Positions 56,551-64,000 of a stretch of 64,000 bases of DNA are shown here, one piece after another. Numbering within the stretch: position 1 is the stretch's first letter; the number at the start of each line of letters is the position of its first letter. The translations under genes were made by a program, and so were the position numbers. The DNA comes from JALVIU01 sp964462295. Its GTDB lineage: Bacteria; Atribacterota; JALVIU01. Under the pieces are notes generated by a model. That model ran no database searches and was not told the origin of the DNA. It saw only the letters and a list, made by a program, of their open reading frames with translations. The stretch is taken from the NCBI GenBank assembly GCA_964462295.1, contig CAYWXH010000004.1, positions 1-64,000 of the forward strand. Reading direction: 5' to 3'.

Positions 56551-56914
56551 CACTTATTATTCTTTTTACCCTTTCTATAAACTCTTTTACCTCAAAGGGT
56601 TTTGTCTCATAATAGTCTGCCCCTAGCTCTATGCCAAGTTTTTTTTCATCTTCCATGGCATTTGCACTCAACATAAGAATCTTTAAGTGTTTATAATTTT
56701 TATCCCCTTTTACTACTTTTAGGAAATCATAGCCTGACATTGCAGGCATTAGGGCATCTAAAATTATAAGATCAGGTTCAAATTCTTTTAATTTTTCAAG
56801 ACCCTCTTTGCCATTTGTAGCCTCCACTACTTCAAAATTACTTTTCTTTAGGTTATGTACAACTATTTTCCTTAAAATATTGTCATCATCTACAACAAGT
56901 ATTTTTTTCCCCAT
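56540..56914 (-). CDS. Single-domain response regulator receiver
   Basis: A 124-residue CheY-like receiver with no output domain. ILVVDDDN gives the acidic pocket (Asp9-Asp11), the phosphorylated Asp53 is in LIILDALMPAMSG, Ser83 in LMLSANA is the switch residue, and Lys105 in ETKPFEVKEF is conserved. ATG 56914 is set by GAGGAG six bases upstream; ATG 56920 is adjacent to that site and less likely. The kinase partner is unknown. The convergent HisKA-like protein cannot phosphorylate itself in the usual way. Confidence 0.9.
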   Translation of the reverse strand: MGKKILVVDDDNILRKIVVHNLKKSNFEVVEATNGKEGLEKLKEFEPDLIILDALMPAMSGYDFLKVVKGDKNYKHLKILMLSANAMEDEKKLGIELGADYYETKPFEVKEFIERVKRIISDDK

Positions 56915-56959
56915 TTTCATCTCCTCTTTATTAATATGATAGAAACTCTTTTTACCTAA

Positions 56960-57397
56960 TTATTCTGAAGCATTTATAATATCGATATTCTTGTATACCT
57001 TTACATTATTTTCTAAAAGTAGAGAAATTGCCTTATCTATCTCTTTAAACCTAAATATAAAGGTTATTTTTCCCGGTTCTCTTCTTGCAAGTACATATAG
57101 GTATTCTATATTTATTTTATTTTTCTCTAAGAGTTCAAGGACATCTGCAAGTCCACCAGGTCTATCCTCTATATCCAGTGCAATTACATCATTTTCAAGC
57201 ACAGTAAAGTTTGATTCTTTAAGTAATTTTTTGGCATCTTCCGGTCTATTTACTACCATCCGAAAAATGCCAAAATCTGATGTATCTGCAAGGTTTGAAG
57301 CTATTATATTTATATTGTTATTTGCCAATATCCTACATACTTTAGATAGCTCTCCTACCTTATTTTCTAAAAAGACAGATAGCTGCCTTATTTTCAT
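56960..57397 (-). CDS. Tandem ACT-domain amino acid-binding protein
   Basis: A 145-residue protein made of two ACT domains (about 3-68 and 70-140). Each begins with the classic pattern: QLSVFLENKVGELSKVCRIL, then ALDIEDRPGGLADVLELLEK. Proteins of this COG4747 kind probably sense an amino acid and regulate enzymes or transport. It has its own minus-strand promoter and lies upstream of the receiver gene. It is divergent from the peptide transporter, which might be a regulatory link. Confidence 0.88.
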   Translation of the reverse strand: MKIRQLSVFLENKVGELSKVCRILANNNINIIASNLADTSDFGIFRMVVNRPEDAKKLLKESNFTVLENDVIALDIEDRPGGLADVLELLEKNKINIEYLYVLARREPGKITFIFRFKEIDKAISLLLENNVKVYKNIDIINASE

Positions 57398-57426
57398 TTT
57401 TTCCTCCCATTATTATTTTCTTTAAT

Positions 57427-57454
57427 ATTAAATTAAAAATTTCATTTTGTCAAT
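57427..57454 (-). promoter_or_regulatory. Minus-strand promoter for the ACT gene
   Basis: Reading the minus strand, a perfect TTGACA (57454 to 57449) is followed after 16 bp by TTTAAT (57432 to 57427). The transcript would begin near 57420. GGGAGG precedes the ATG at 57397. Confidence 0.5.
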
Positions 57455-57475
57455 AACATATATACTTTTAAAATC

Positions 57476-57505
57476 TTGACATAGCATTATCCCTTGTGCT
57501 ACAAT
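57476..57505 (+). promoter_or_regulatory. Strong promoter for the peptide transporter operon
   Basis: A perfect TTGACA (57476-57481) and an extended -10, TGCTACAAT (57497-57505), are separated by 18 bp. Transcription would start near 57512. This is the best promoter match in the window and fits high expression of a binding protein. Confidence 0.65.
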
Positions 57506-57537
57506 ACCGAACAATAATATAAAAAGGGGTGATTGGT

Positions 57538-59046
57538 ATGAAGCGTTTTTTAGTTTTACTAGGTATTTTTTTACTTTTATTGACTTTTTCTTCTCTGGGC
57601 CTTTCTGCGCCAAAAGACACGGTAGTTATTGCACAGGGTGTAGATGCAACTACATTGGACCCCCATATGCAGCAGGAAACACCTACCTATAACGTGTGTG
57701 AAAATATTTATGATGCACTTGTTTCGAGAAACCCAAAAGAAGAGATAGTGCCAAATCTTGCAGTATCTTGGAAGGTTTTAAATGACACTACATGGCAGTT
57801 TAAATTAAGAAAGGGTGTGAAATTTCACAATGGAGAAGAGTTTGATGCAAATGCTGTAAAATTTTCCATAGAACGTGTAATAAATCCCAAGAATCATTCT
57901 CCGCAAATCTCTGATTTGAGCGCGATAGACCATGTTGATATAGTGGACAAATATACAGTAAATATCGTAACAAAAAAACCTTACCCTGTACTCCTTGCAA
58001 GACTTACTGCACATATGATAATACCCCCAAAATATACACAAGAGAAAGGGGCAGATTATCTAGCACTTCATCCAGTAGGAACAGGACCGTATAAGTTTAA
58101 AAAATGGTATAAAGATGAGAAAATAGAACTTGTAGCAAATGAAGATTATCATCTCGGCGCACCTAAAGTTAAAAAACTGGTCTTCAGGCCTATTCCTGAA
58201 GCATCTTCTCGTATAGCAGAACTCCTTACAGGTGGTGTAGATATCATTACAAATGTCCCACCTGATAAACTTAAAGAGATAGAAAATAGTAAGAGAGCAA
58301 GGGTAAGTGCTGCGCCAAGTGCAAGGGTTATATTTATTGTATTGGATATGACAAGAGAGAGTCCCTTAAAGAGTAAAAAGGTACGTCAAGCCCTAAATTA
58401 TGCAGTAGATGTAGATAGTATCATTAAATATGTACTAAATGGAAATGGTTATAGGGTCGCAACCCCTCTTCCTTCTAGCTTCTTTGGATATGACCCATCT
58501 ATAAAGCCATATCCATATGATCCAAAAAAGGCTAAAGAACTCTTAAAAGAGGCAGGCTATCCCCATGGATTTAAAATGACACTTCTTTCCCCAAGTGGTA
58601 GATATCTTATGGATAAAGATGTGGCACAGGCCATTGCAGGACAACTTAATAATGTAGGATTGAAGGTAAATGTAAAGGTACTTGAATGGGGTGTATATGT
58701 AAAGCAGATCCTCTCCAGAAAGACCGAATCTCCAATGTTCTTACTCGGATGGGGAAATACCACATTTGACGCAGATGGAACACTGTTCCCTATGTTTAGA
58801 TCTGGAGAGAGACTATCTTTCTATGAAAATCACGAATTCGATAAATATGTAGATTTGGCAAGACAGACACTTGACCCAGAAAAGAGAAAAGAATACTATC
58901 ATAAGGCCTTGAGAATTCTATATGATGATCCAGGATGGATATTCCTCTATCAGCAAAAAGACTTATATGGTGCATCAAAGAGAATTAAATGGGAAGCAAG
59001 ACCTGACGAAAGAATCCACGGTATAGATATAGATTGGAATAGGTAA
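57538..59046 (+). CDS. Peptide ABC transporter substrate-binding protein (family 5)
   Basis: A 502-residue DppA/OppA-type protein. The signal peptide (1-24) ends without a lipobox Cys, so a periplasmic soluble protein is expected. VVIAQGVDATTLDPHMQQ and WQFKLRKGVKFHNGEEFDANA are family signatures. ATG 57538 is preferred over GTG 57529. A hairpin separates it from the permease genes. A peptide ligand is inferred from the following permeases and amidohydrolase; other ligands such as oligosaccharides are possible in this family. Confidence 0.9.
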   Translation: MKRFLVLLGIFLLLLTFSSLGLSAPKDTVVIAQGVDATTLDPHMQQETPTYNVCENIYDALVSRNPKEEIVPNLAVSWKVLNDTTWQFKLRKGVKFHNGEEFDANAVKFSIERVINPKNHSPQISDLSAIDHVDIVDKYTVNIVTKKPYPVLLARLTAHMIIPPKYTQEKGADYLALHPVGTGPYKFKKWYKDEKIELVANEDYHLGAPKVKKLVFRPIPEASSRIAELLTGGVDIITNVPPDKLKEIENSKRARVSAAPSARVIFIVLDMTRESPLKSKKVRQALNYAVDVDSIIKYVLNGNGYRVATPLPSSFFGYDPSIKPYPYDPKKAKELLKEAGYPHGFKMTLLSPSGRYLMDKDVAQAIAGQLNNVGLKVNVKVLEWGVYVKQILSRKTESPMFLLGWGNTTFDADGTLFPMFRSGERLSFYENHEFDKYVDLARQTLDPEKRKEYYHKALRILYDDPGWIFLYQQKDLYGASKRIKWEARPDERIHGIDIDWNR

Positions 59047-59058
59047 AATTTCAATACC

Positions 59059-59083
59059 AATGGGAGGGTTTTCCCCTCCCATT
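59059..59083 (+). other. Stable hairpin after the family-5 binding protein
   Basis: AATGGGAGGG (59059-59068) and CCCTCCCATT (59074-59083) form a perfect 10-bp, GC-rich stem with the 5-base loop TTTTC. It ends six bases before AAAGGAG of the permease gene. No T-run follows. It mirrors the hairpin at 47812-47851 in position and likely role. Confidence 0.68.
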
Positions 59084-59097
59084 TAAAGGAGACTCCT

Positions 59098-60015
59098 ATG
59101 AAAGCATATATTATCCGTAGGTTACTTCAATCCCTTATTGTTATTTTGGGTGTATCTATAATAGTTTTTTTTATTTTACATCTTACGGGAGATCCTGCAG
59201 CACTACTTTTACCCCTTGATGCCACCCAGGAAGATATAGACAAATTTAGACATGAAATGGGCTTTGATGATCCAGTAATTGTACAGTATTTTAGATTCCT
59301 AAAAAACGCTTTGAGAGGGGATTTTGGAAAATCATTACGACATGCTCAACCTGCGATGGGTCTTGTCTTGGAAAGGCTTCCTGCAACTATTGAACTTACA
59401 CTTTTTTCTTTGTTTCTTGCACTTTTGGTCTCTTTCCCGGCAGGTATTATATCTGCTATTAAAAAGGGGACAATGTATGATTATGTTGCCATGACCTTTG
59501 CACTTATTGGTCAGTCTATACCCATATTTTGGTTAGGTCTTATGCTTATACTATTTTTCTCCGTACAACTTCATCTTTTACCTGTTTCGGGTAGGGGAGG
59601 GCTTTCACATCTTATCCTTCCCTCTGTAAGTATTGCCCTTTATTCCTCTGCTGCACTTACAAGGCTCATACGCTCTAATTTTATAGAGGTAATGAATGCA
59701 GATTATATAAGAACAGCTAGGGCAAAAGGGGTTTCTGAATTTAAGGTAATTCTAAAACATGCCTTAAGAAATGCATCGATCCCTGTTGTTACAATGCTTG
59801 GTCTTCAATTTGCCGCACTTTTAGGTGGTGCTGTAATTACAGAAACTATCTTTGCATGGCCTGGGGTGGGAAGGCTTGCCATTCAGGCGATATATGATAG
59901 AGATTATCCCCTTGTACAAGCAGTGGTATTTGTTGTGGCACTTACTTTTGTTATTACAAATATTATAATAGATATCATATATACCTACCTTGATCCCCGT
60001 ATAAAATATAATTGA
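59098..60015 (+). CDS. Peptide ABC transporter permease (DppB-type)
   Basis: A 305-residue inner-membrane permease with six helices. The N-terminus MKAYIIRRLLQSLIVILGVS, the long periplasmic loop with LTGDPAALLLPLDA, and the EAA loop DYIRTARAKGVSEFKVILKHALRNA are typical of DppB. AWPGVGRLAIQAIYDRDYPLVQ is the C-terminal signature. It pairs with the DppC-type gene 12 bp downstream. Dpp-type ATPases are not in this window. Confidence 0.95.
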   Translation: MKAYIIRRLLQSLIVILGVSIIVFFILHLTGDPAALLLPLDATQEDIDKFRHEMGFDDPVIVQYFRFLKNALRGDFGKSLRHAQPAMGLVLERLPATIELTLFSLFLALLVSFPAGIISAIKKGTMYDYVAMTFALIGQSIPIFWLGLMLILFFSVQLHLLPVSGRGGLSHLILPSVSIALYSSAALTRLIRSNFIEVMNADYIRTARAKGVSEFKVILKHALRNASIPVVTMLGLQFAALLGGAVITETIFAWPGVGRLAIQAIYDRDYPLVQAVVFVVALTFVITNIIIDIIYTYLDPRIKYN

Positions 60016-60027
60016 AAGAGGTGAGAA

Positions 60028-60888
60028 ATGGCTGAAAAATCTATCTCTTATAGTATATGGAAAAGATTATTGATTGGCCTTAAAAAGAGTAGGTCTGCAC
60101 AGTTTGGTCTTGTTATTATATTTTTATTTATATTTATGGCCATTTTTGCACCACTTATATCCCCATATGATCCACTTATTCAAGATATATCTCAGAGACT
60201 TAAACCCCCAAGTATGGCACATCCTTTGGGAACAGATCAACTTGGTAGAGATGTATTAAGTAGAGTGATATATGGTTCAAGGATTTCTCTTATAGTGGGG
60301 TTTTCTGCAGTATTTATATCTGGTATTATAGGTATAACCCTTGGAATGGTCTCAGGTTTTTATGGGAAATGGGTTGATACTATTATTATGCGGCTTGCAG
60401 ATATACAACTTAGCCTCCCTTTTATCCTTTTAGCTATTGCAATAATGGCAGTATTGGGCCCAGGACTTAAGAATATCATACTTGTATTAGGGATTACAGG
60501 ATGGGTTATATACGCAAGAATTGTAAGAGGAGAGACATTAAAGACAAGGAATATAGATTTTGTTAATGCTGCTTTGGCTTTAGGAAATAATGATATAAGG
60601 ATAATTTTTAGACATATTTTGCCTAATGTGCTTGCATCTGCTATTGTTGTGGCTACTTTAGAGATGGCAAGGATGATCATAATGGAGGCGGCGCTTAGTT
60701 TTTTGGGATTAGGTATTCAGCCACCTACCCCCTCTTGGGGAACCATGGTGGCAGATGGGAGAGATTATATAACAAACGCCTGGTGGCTTATTACATTTCC
60801 AGGACTTGCCATAATGATAACGGTTTTAGGGATAAATCTTTTTGGTGACTGGTTAAGGGATTCTCTTGACCCAAAATTAAGACTTTAA
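60028..60888 (+). CDS. Peptide ABC transporter permease (DppC-type)
   Basis: A 286-residue permease. FAPLISPYDPLIQDISQRL and HPLGTDQLGRDVLSRVIYGSR are DppC hallmarks, and the EAA loop FVNAALALGNNDIRIIFRHILPNV is clear. FLGLGIQPPTPSWGTMVADGR completes the signature. It is 12 bp from its partner and from the amidohydrolase that follows. Confidence 0.95.
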   Translation: MAEKSISYSIWKRLLIGLKKSRSAQFGLVIIFLFIFMAIFAPLISPYDPLIQDISQRLKPPSMAHPLGTDQLGRDVLSRVIYGSRISLIVGFSAVFISGIIGITLGMVSGFYGKWVDTIIMRLADIQLSLPFILLAIAIMAVLGPGLKNIILVLGITGWVIYARIVRGETLKTRNIDFVNAALALGNNDIRIIFRHILPNVLASAIVVATLEMARMIIMEAALSFLGLGIQPPTPSWGTMVADGRDYITNAWWLITFPGLAIMITVLGINLFGDWLRDSLDPKLRL

Positions 60889-60900
60889 TAGGAGGAAAAA

Positions 60901-62085
60901 ATGGGGACAAAGATTTTACAGGGGGTAAACTTACTTGATGTAAAGGAGAAGGTAGTTAAAGAGGGTGTAAGTATTGTAGTAGAAGATAAGGTGATAAAGG
61001 AGATTTCAAACGAATTAGACGAGATTAAATACAGGGGAGCAGAAAAGATAGATCTTAGTGGAAAGTATGTAACACCTGGACTTATAAATACCCATGTACA
61101 TCTTTTTTTGGATGGTGGAGTAAATCTTATAGCATCTCTACAGGAAGATGTGGGAATAAAACTTTTAAAAGCTGCCAATTTCGCTATAGATTTTTTAAAA
61201 TCAGGTATCACTACGATAAGGGACTTAGGAGGTGTGAATTATCTTGATATTTCCCTGAGAAACGCTATAAACAAAGGTATAGTAGATGGCCCACGGTATC
61301 TTGTAAGTGGTAAACCTGTTGTAATGACAGGAGGACATGGATACTTTTTTGCAAGAGAGGCAGATGGACCGTATGAGGTAAAAAAAGCGGTAAGAGAGAA
61401 CTTAAAGAAAGGGGTAAATGTGGTAAAGTTTATGGCCACAGGTGGGGTGCTTACCCCAGGAGTAGAACCTGGTTCTCCCCAACTTTCATACGAAGAGTTA
61501 AAAGCAGGCGTAGAAGAGGCCCATAAGGCAGGGAGAAAGACTGCAGCACATGCACAGGGTAATGAAGGGATAAAAAATGCTATTCGGGCAGGTATAGATA
61601 GTATAGAGCACGGTATATTCTTAGATGATGAGGCTATATCTATGATGCTTGATAATGGTACCTATCTTGTTCCCACCCTTTCTGCAGGATACCTTATTGC
61701 AGAGGAGGGAGAGGAGGCAGGTATCCCTAAATACGCTTTAGAGAAGGCGAAAAGGGTTATGGACCCATATTATAAAAGCTTTCAGACGGCTTATGAGAGA
61801 GGGGTAAAGATTGCATTTGGTACAGATGCAGGGACACCCCTTAATTTTCATGGGCCCGTAACACTTGAAATGAAACTTATGACAAACCATGGTATGAGCA
61901 TGTGGGATGCCATCCGTTCTGCCACTTTGGTTGCCTCAGAACTTCTTGGAATGGAAAATGTAATAGGGACGATAGAAGAGGGAAAACTTGCAGATATTGT
62001 GGTTTTTGATGAAAACCCCCTAGAAAATTTAGATACATTTACCACCCCTTATCTTGTAATGAAAGATGGTGATATTTACAGATGA
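60901..62085 (+). CDS. Amidohydrolase, probable Xaa-Pro/Xaa-Arg dipeptidase type
   Basis: A 394-residue metal-dependent amidohydrolase of the imidazolonepropionase/prolidase-like group. Metal and catalytic residues are seen in GLINTHVHLFLDGG (HxH), VNVVKFMATGG (carboxylated Lys), AAHAQGNEG, SIEHGIFLDD, and FGTDAGTPLNF (Asp). The C-terminus ADIVVFDENPLENLDTFT is typical. Related enzymes cleave dipeptides, which suits its place after peptide permeases, but the true substrate is uncertain. AGGAGG lies before ATG 60901. Confidence 0.82.
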   Translation: MGTKILQGVNLLDVKEKVVKEGVSIVVEDKVIKEISNELDEIKYRGAEKIDLSGKYVTPGLINTHVHLFLDGGVNLIASLQEDVGIKLLKAANFAIDFLKSGITTIRDLGGVNYLDISLRNAINKGIVDGPRYLVSGKPVVMTGGHGYFFAREADGPYEVKKAVRENLKKGVNVVKFMATGGVLTPGVEPGSPQLSYEELKAGVEEAHKAGRKTAAHAQGNEGIKNAIRAGIDSIEHGIFLDDEAISMMLDNGTYLVPTLSAGYLIAEEGEEAGIPKYALEKAKRVMDPYYKSFQTAYERGVKIAFGTDAGTPLNFHGPVTLEMKLMTNHGMSMWDAIRSATLVASELLGMENVIGTIEEGKLADIVVFDENPLENLDTFTTPYLVMKDGDIYR

Positions 62086-64000
62086 AAAAGGGCGCATATT
62101 TTATAGGACATAGTCATATAGATGCAGTATGGCTTTGGGATAGGGAAGAGACAAAAGAGGTGCTTAAAAATACCTTTGGTAAAGTACTTGATCTTATGGA
62201 TAATAATCCTGATTTTTATTTTATCCAAAGTAGTGCCCAATTTTACAAGTGGATGGAAGAGCTTTCTCCTGAGCTTTTTGAGAGGATAAAACAATATGTA
62301 AATGAAGGTAGATGGGAGATCACAGGAGGGATGTGGATAGAGCCTGATACAAATGGCATATCAGGAGAATCTTATGCAAGACAGATTTACTATGGAAAAA
62401 GATACTTTAGGGAAAAATTTGGAATAGATATTGAGCTTGCCTGGCTTCCTGACTCTTTTGGATATCCAAATACACTCCCTATGATTTTGAATGAGGGAGG
62501 CATAAAGTATTTTTATACCGCAAAACTCAATTTTGAACACCCGCTCCATTTTCCCTATTATATATTTAGATGGCTCTCTCCAGACGGTAGTGAAGTACTT
62601 TCAGTCCATACCTTTAGATATGAGGGGAATCCTGATAAAAAAAGTGTAAAAAGCACAATAGGCCTTGCAAGTATTATGCACCCTAACTATGACAGATTTT
62701 TGGTTGTTTATGGTGAAGGAGATCATGGTGGTGGTATTTCTCAAGAGATGATAGATAATATCAGAAGCTTGAGAGATGAAGGAAAAGTAGAAGTGGAAAC
62801 GGGTAAGGCTATTGATTACTATAAGGATTTAAATACTCATAAAGCATTATTTCCTATATGGGATGATGAGCTTTATCTTAAAACACATCATGGTACATAT
62901 ACTACCCAGGGAAATTTTCGTAGAAAAAATAGGTATTTGGAAGGACTTTTGTACAAGACGGAAGTATGGGCTACTATAGCCTCTTCTTATGGATATAATT
63001 ACCCAAAGGAAGAGATAGATAAACTTTGGAAGATACTTTTGTTTAATCAGTTTCATGATGCACTTGCAGGAAGCTCGATACCTAAGGTATATGAAGATAC
63101 CTGGAAAGACCTTGTATATGTAGAAAATGAGGCCAAAAGGCTAAAGAATGATGCACTTTCATATATTAAAAATGGTATAGGGGCGAAAGATAATATTGGT
63201 TCGTTTTTAGTTTTTAATCCCCTTAACTTTCCTGTATCAGATATTATTGAATATAAGGGTGAAATTATATATGTAAAGGATGTGCCACCATTTGGATATA
63301 AAGATGTCGATATAAGTAAAAAGGAAGATATCCCTATGCTGAATCTTAGGGCAGGGGAGGGTGAAATTAAGATAGAAAATGAATTTCTCTCTTTCGTGCT
63401 TTCGGAGGAGACAGGGGCTATTACATCTATCTTCAATAAAAAAATAGAAAAAGAGTTTCTTGTATCTTCGGGAAACCTTATTCAGGTATATGAAGATGAT
63501 GACCTTTTAGAATCTGCATGGAATATACACCTTGGAAGAGAGAACTCTCTAAGAGATCCAGAAACTATAAGAGTAACAAAAGATTCACCTATTTTTAAAG
63601 AAATAGAAGTTGTATATAAGTATAATCAAGAGGGAAGGCCCGATTCTACCATAAAAATGTATGTTTCACTTGATGCCTTTTCTCCCTATATAAGAGTGAG
63701 ACTTTGGATGGATCTCTATACGCAAAAAAGGACATATAAAATAGCCTTCCCCCTCAATGTAGAAACAGAATATACTACATATGATGCACCCTATGGATAC
63801 ATAGAGAGAATAGACCCTATATCTCCTAATGCAGGGAGTTTTGAACGTTATAAGGTAGAAGTTCCAGGAGGAAAATGGGTAACACGAGATGGATTTACAC
63901 TTATAAATGATGGAAGATTTGGATTTGATATAGGAGATGGAAAAACTTTGCGAATGACTATAGCAAGAACGGTGAGGTATCCAAAACCAATTATTATGGC
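62082..64000 (+). CDS. GH38 alpha-mannosidase, cut by window end
   Basis: A GH38 enzyme whose first 639 residues are present with no stop before the window ends. The metal site is in FIGHSHIDAVWLWD (His10, His12, Asp14) and the nucleophile is Asp124 in LAWLPDSFGYPNTLPM. The middle domain shows LLFNQFHDALAGSSIPKVYED. It overlaps the amidohydrolase by 4 bp (ATGA at 62082). With no signal peptide it is cytoplasmic and may release mannose from imported oligosaccharides, though the adjoining transporter looks peptide-type. Confidence 0.9.
   Translation, partial: MKKGAYFIGHSHIDAVWLWDREETKEVLKNTFGKVLDLMDNNPDFYFIQSSAQFYKWMEELSPELFERIKQYVNEGRWEITGGMWIEPDTNGISGESYARQIYYGKRYFREKFGIDIELAWLPDSFGYPNTLPMILNEGGIKYFYTAKLNFEHPLHFPYYIFRWLSPDGSEVLSVHTFRYEGNPDKKSVKSTIGLASIMHPNYDRFLVVYGEGDHGGGISQEMIDNIRSLRDEGKVEVETGKAIDYYKDLNTHKALFPIWDDELYLKTHHGTYTTQGNFRRKNRYLEGLLYKTEVWATIASSYGYNYPKEEIDKLWKILLFNQFHDALAGSSIPKVYEDTWKDLVYVENEAKRLKNDALSYIKNGIGAKDNIGSFLVFNPLNFPVSDIIEYKGEIIYVKDVPPFGYKDVDISKKEDIPMLNLRAGEGEIKIENEFLSFVLSEETGAITSIFNKKIEKEFLVSSGNLIQVYEDDDLLESAWNIHLGRENSLRDPETIRVTKDSPIFKEIEVVYKYNQEGRPDSTIKMYVSLDAFSPYIRVRLWMDLYTQKRTYKIAFPLNVETEYTTYDAPYGYIERIDPISPNAGSFERYKVEVPGGKWVTRDGFTLINDGRFGFDIGDGKTLRMTIARTVRYPKPIIM

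Overview
The window is a dense, A+T-rich bacterial chromosome segment with about 58 genes. Most are on the + strand in long runs whose neighbours touch or overlap by 4 bp (ATGA or GTGA). No tRNA, rRNA, CRISPR array, insertion sequence or prophage was seen, and no stretch over 300 bases lacks a gene. One 100-base run of N (11794-11893) is a scaffold gap that cuts a pilin-like gene. The organism appears to be a diderm: it has an ExbB/ExbD-type motor with a TonB-like protein, and two transporter binding proteins carry Sec or Tat signals without a lipobox. Codon use strongly favours AGA/AGG and ATA, as in many anaerobic thermophiles. The Fe-S class I fumarase, the radical SAM protein and the reductive-dehalogenase-like protein fit anaerobic life. 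The order tmk-holB-ricT-trmN6-rsmI-metG-tatD, and the block nadD-yqeK-LCP, are Firmicutes-type synteny. I infer a deep-branching, uncultured-type diderm lineage and cannot name the phylum from sequence alone.

Layout. 1-161: a palindromic REP-like repeat and a good sigma-70-type promoter. 162-11478: proB, proA, a 1129-residue TPR protein, ExbB/ExbD-like genes, a TonB-like N-terminus joined to a DUF3048 domain, a Xer recombinase, purine nucleoside phosphorylase and two-subunit fumarase. 11482-18724: a promoter, the truncated pilin-like gene, a HARE-HTH protein with a nuclease-like domain, a metallo-beta-lactamase-fold protein, pyrG, a nucleotidyltransferase, rho and a zinc alcohol dehydrogenase. 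18785-23075: NfeD protease, stomatin, M42 peptidase and a GH26-like lipoprotein. 23087-29510: the tmk-to-tatD block, in which rsmI and metG form one open frame. 29507-42160: murA, mreB, an S55 peptidase, lipid kinase, DUF1844 protein, TPR protein, pgi, nadD, yqeK, LCP ligase, mnmG and a membrane-anchored reductive-dehalogenase-like protein.

42172-53385 holds a radical SAM protein and a sugar catabolic and uptake locus. A divergent promoter region separates a Gfo/Idh dehydrogenase from a + strand run: PfkB kinase, ureidoglycolate-lyase-like protein, Tat-exported binding protein, two permeases, two different ATPases and an FGGY kinase. tatC, cobU and cobS follow directly. 55387-57397 has a HisKA-like protein without its phospho-histidine, plus a small membrane protein, a lone receiver and an ACT protein on the minus strand. 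57538-64000 has a peptide transporter (binding protein and two permeases), an amidohydrolase likely to be a dipeptidase, and a truncated GH38 alpha-mannosidase.

The observations most worth following are the TonB-like/DUF3048 protein encoded with its own ExbB/ExbD motor and giant TPR protein, the rsmI-metG fused frame that keeps a strong internal ribosome binding site, the membrane-anchored reductive-dehalogenase-like protein in a genome with cobamide salvage genes, the HARE-HTH/nuclease-like protein, the paired ATPases whose Q-loop glutamine is glutamate in both, and the matching hairpins placed between binding-protein and permease genes in both transporters.
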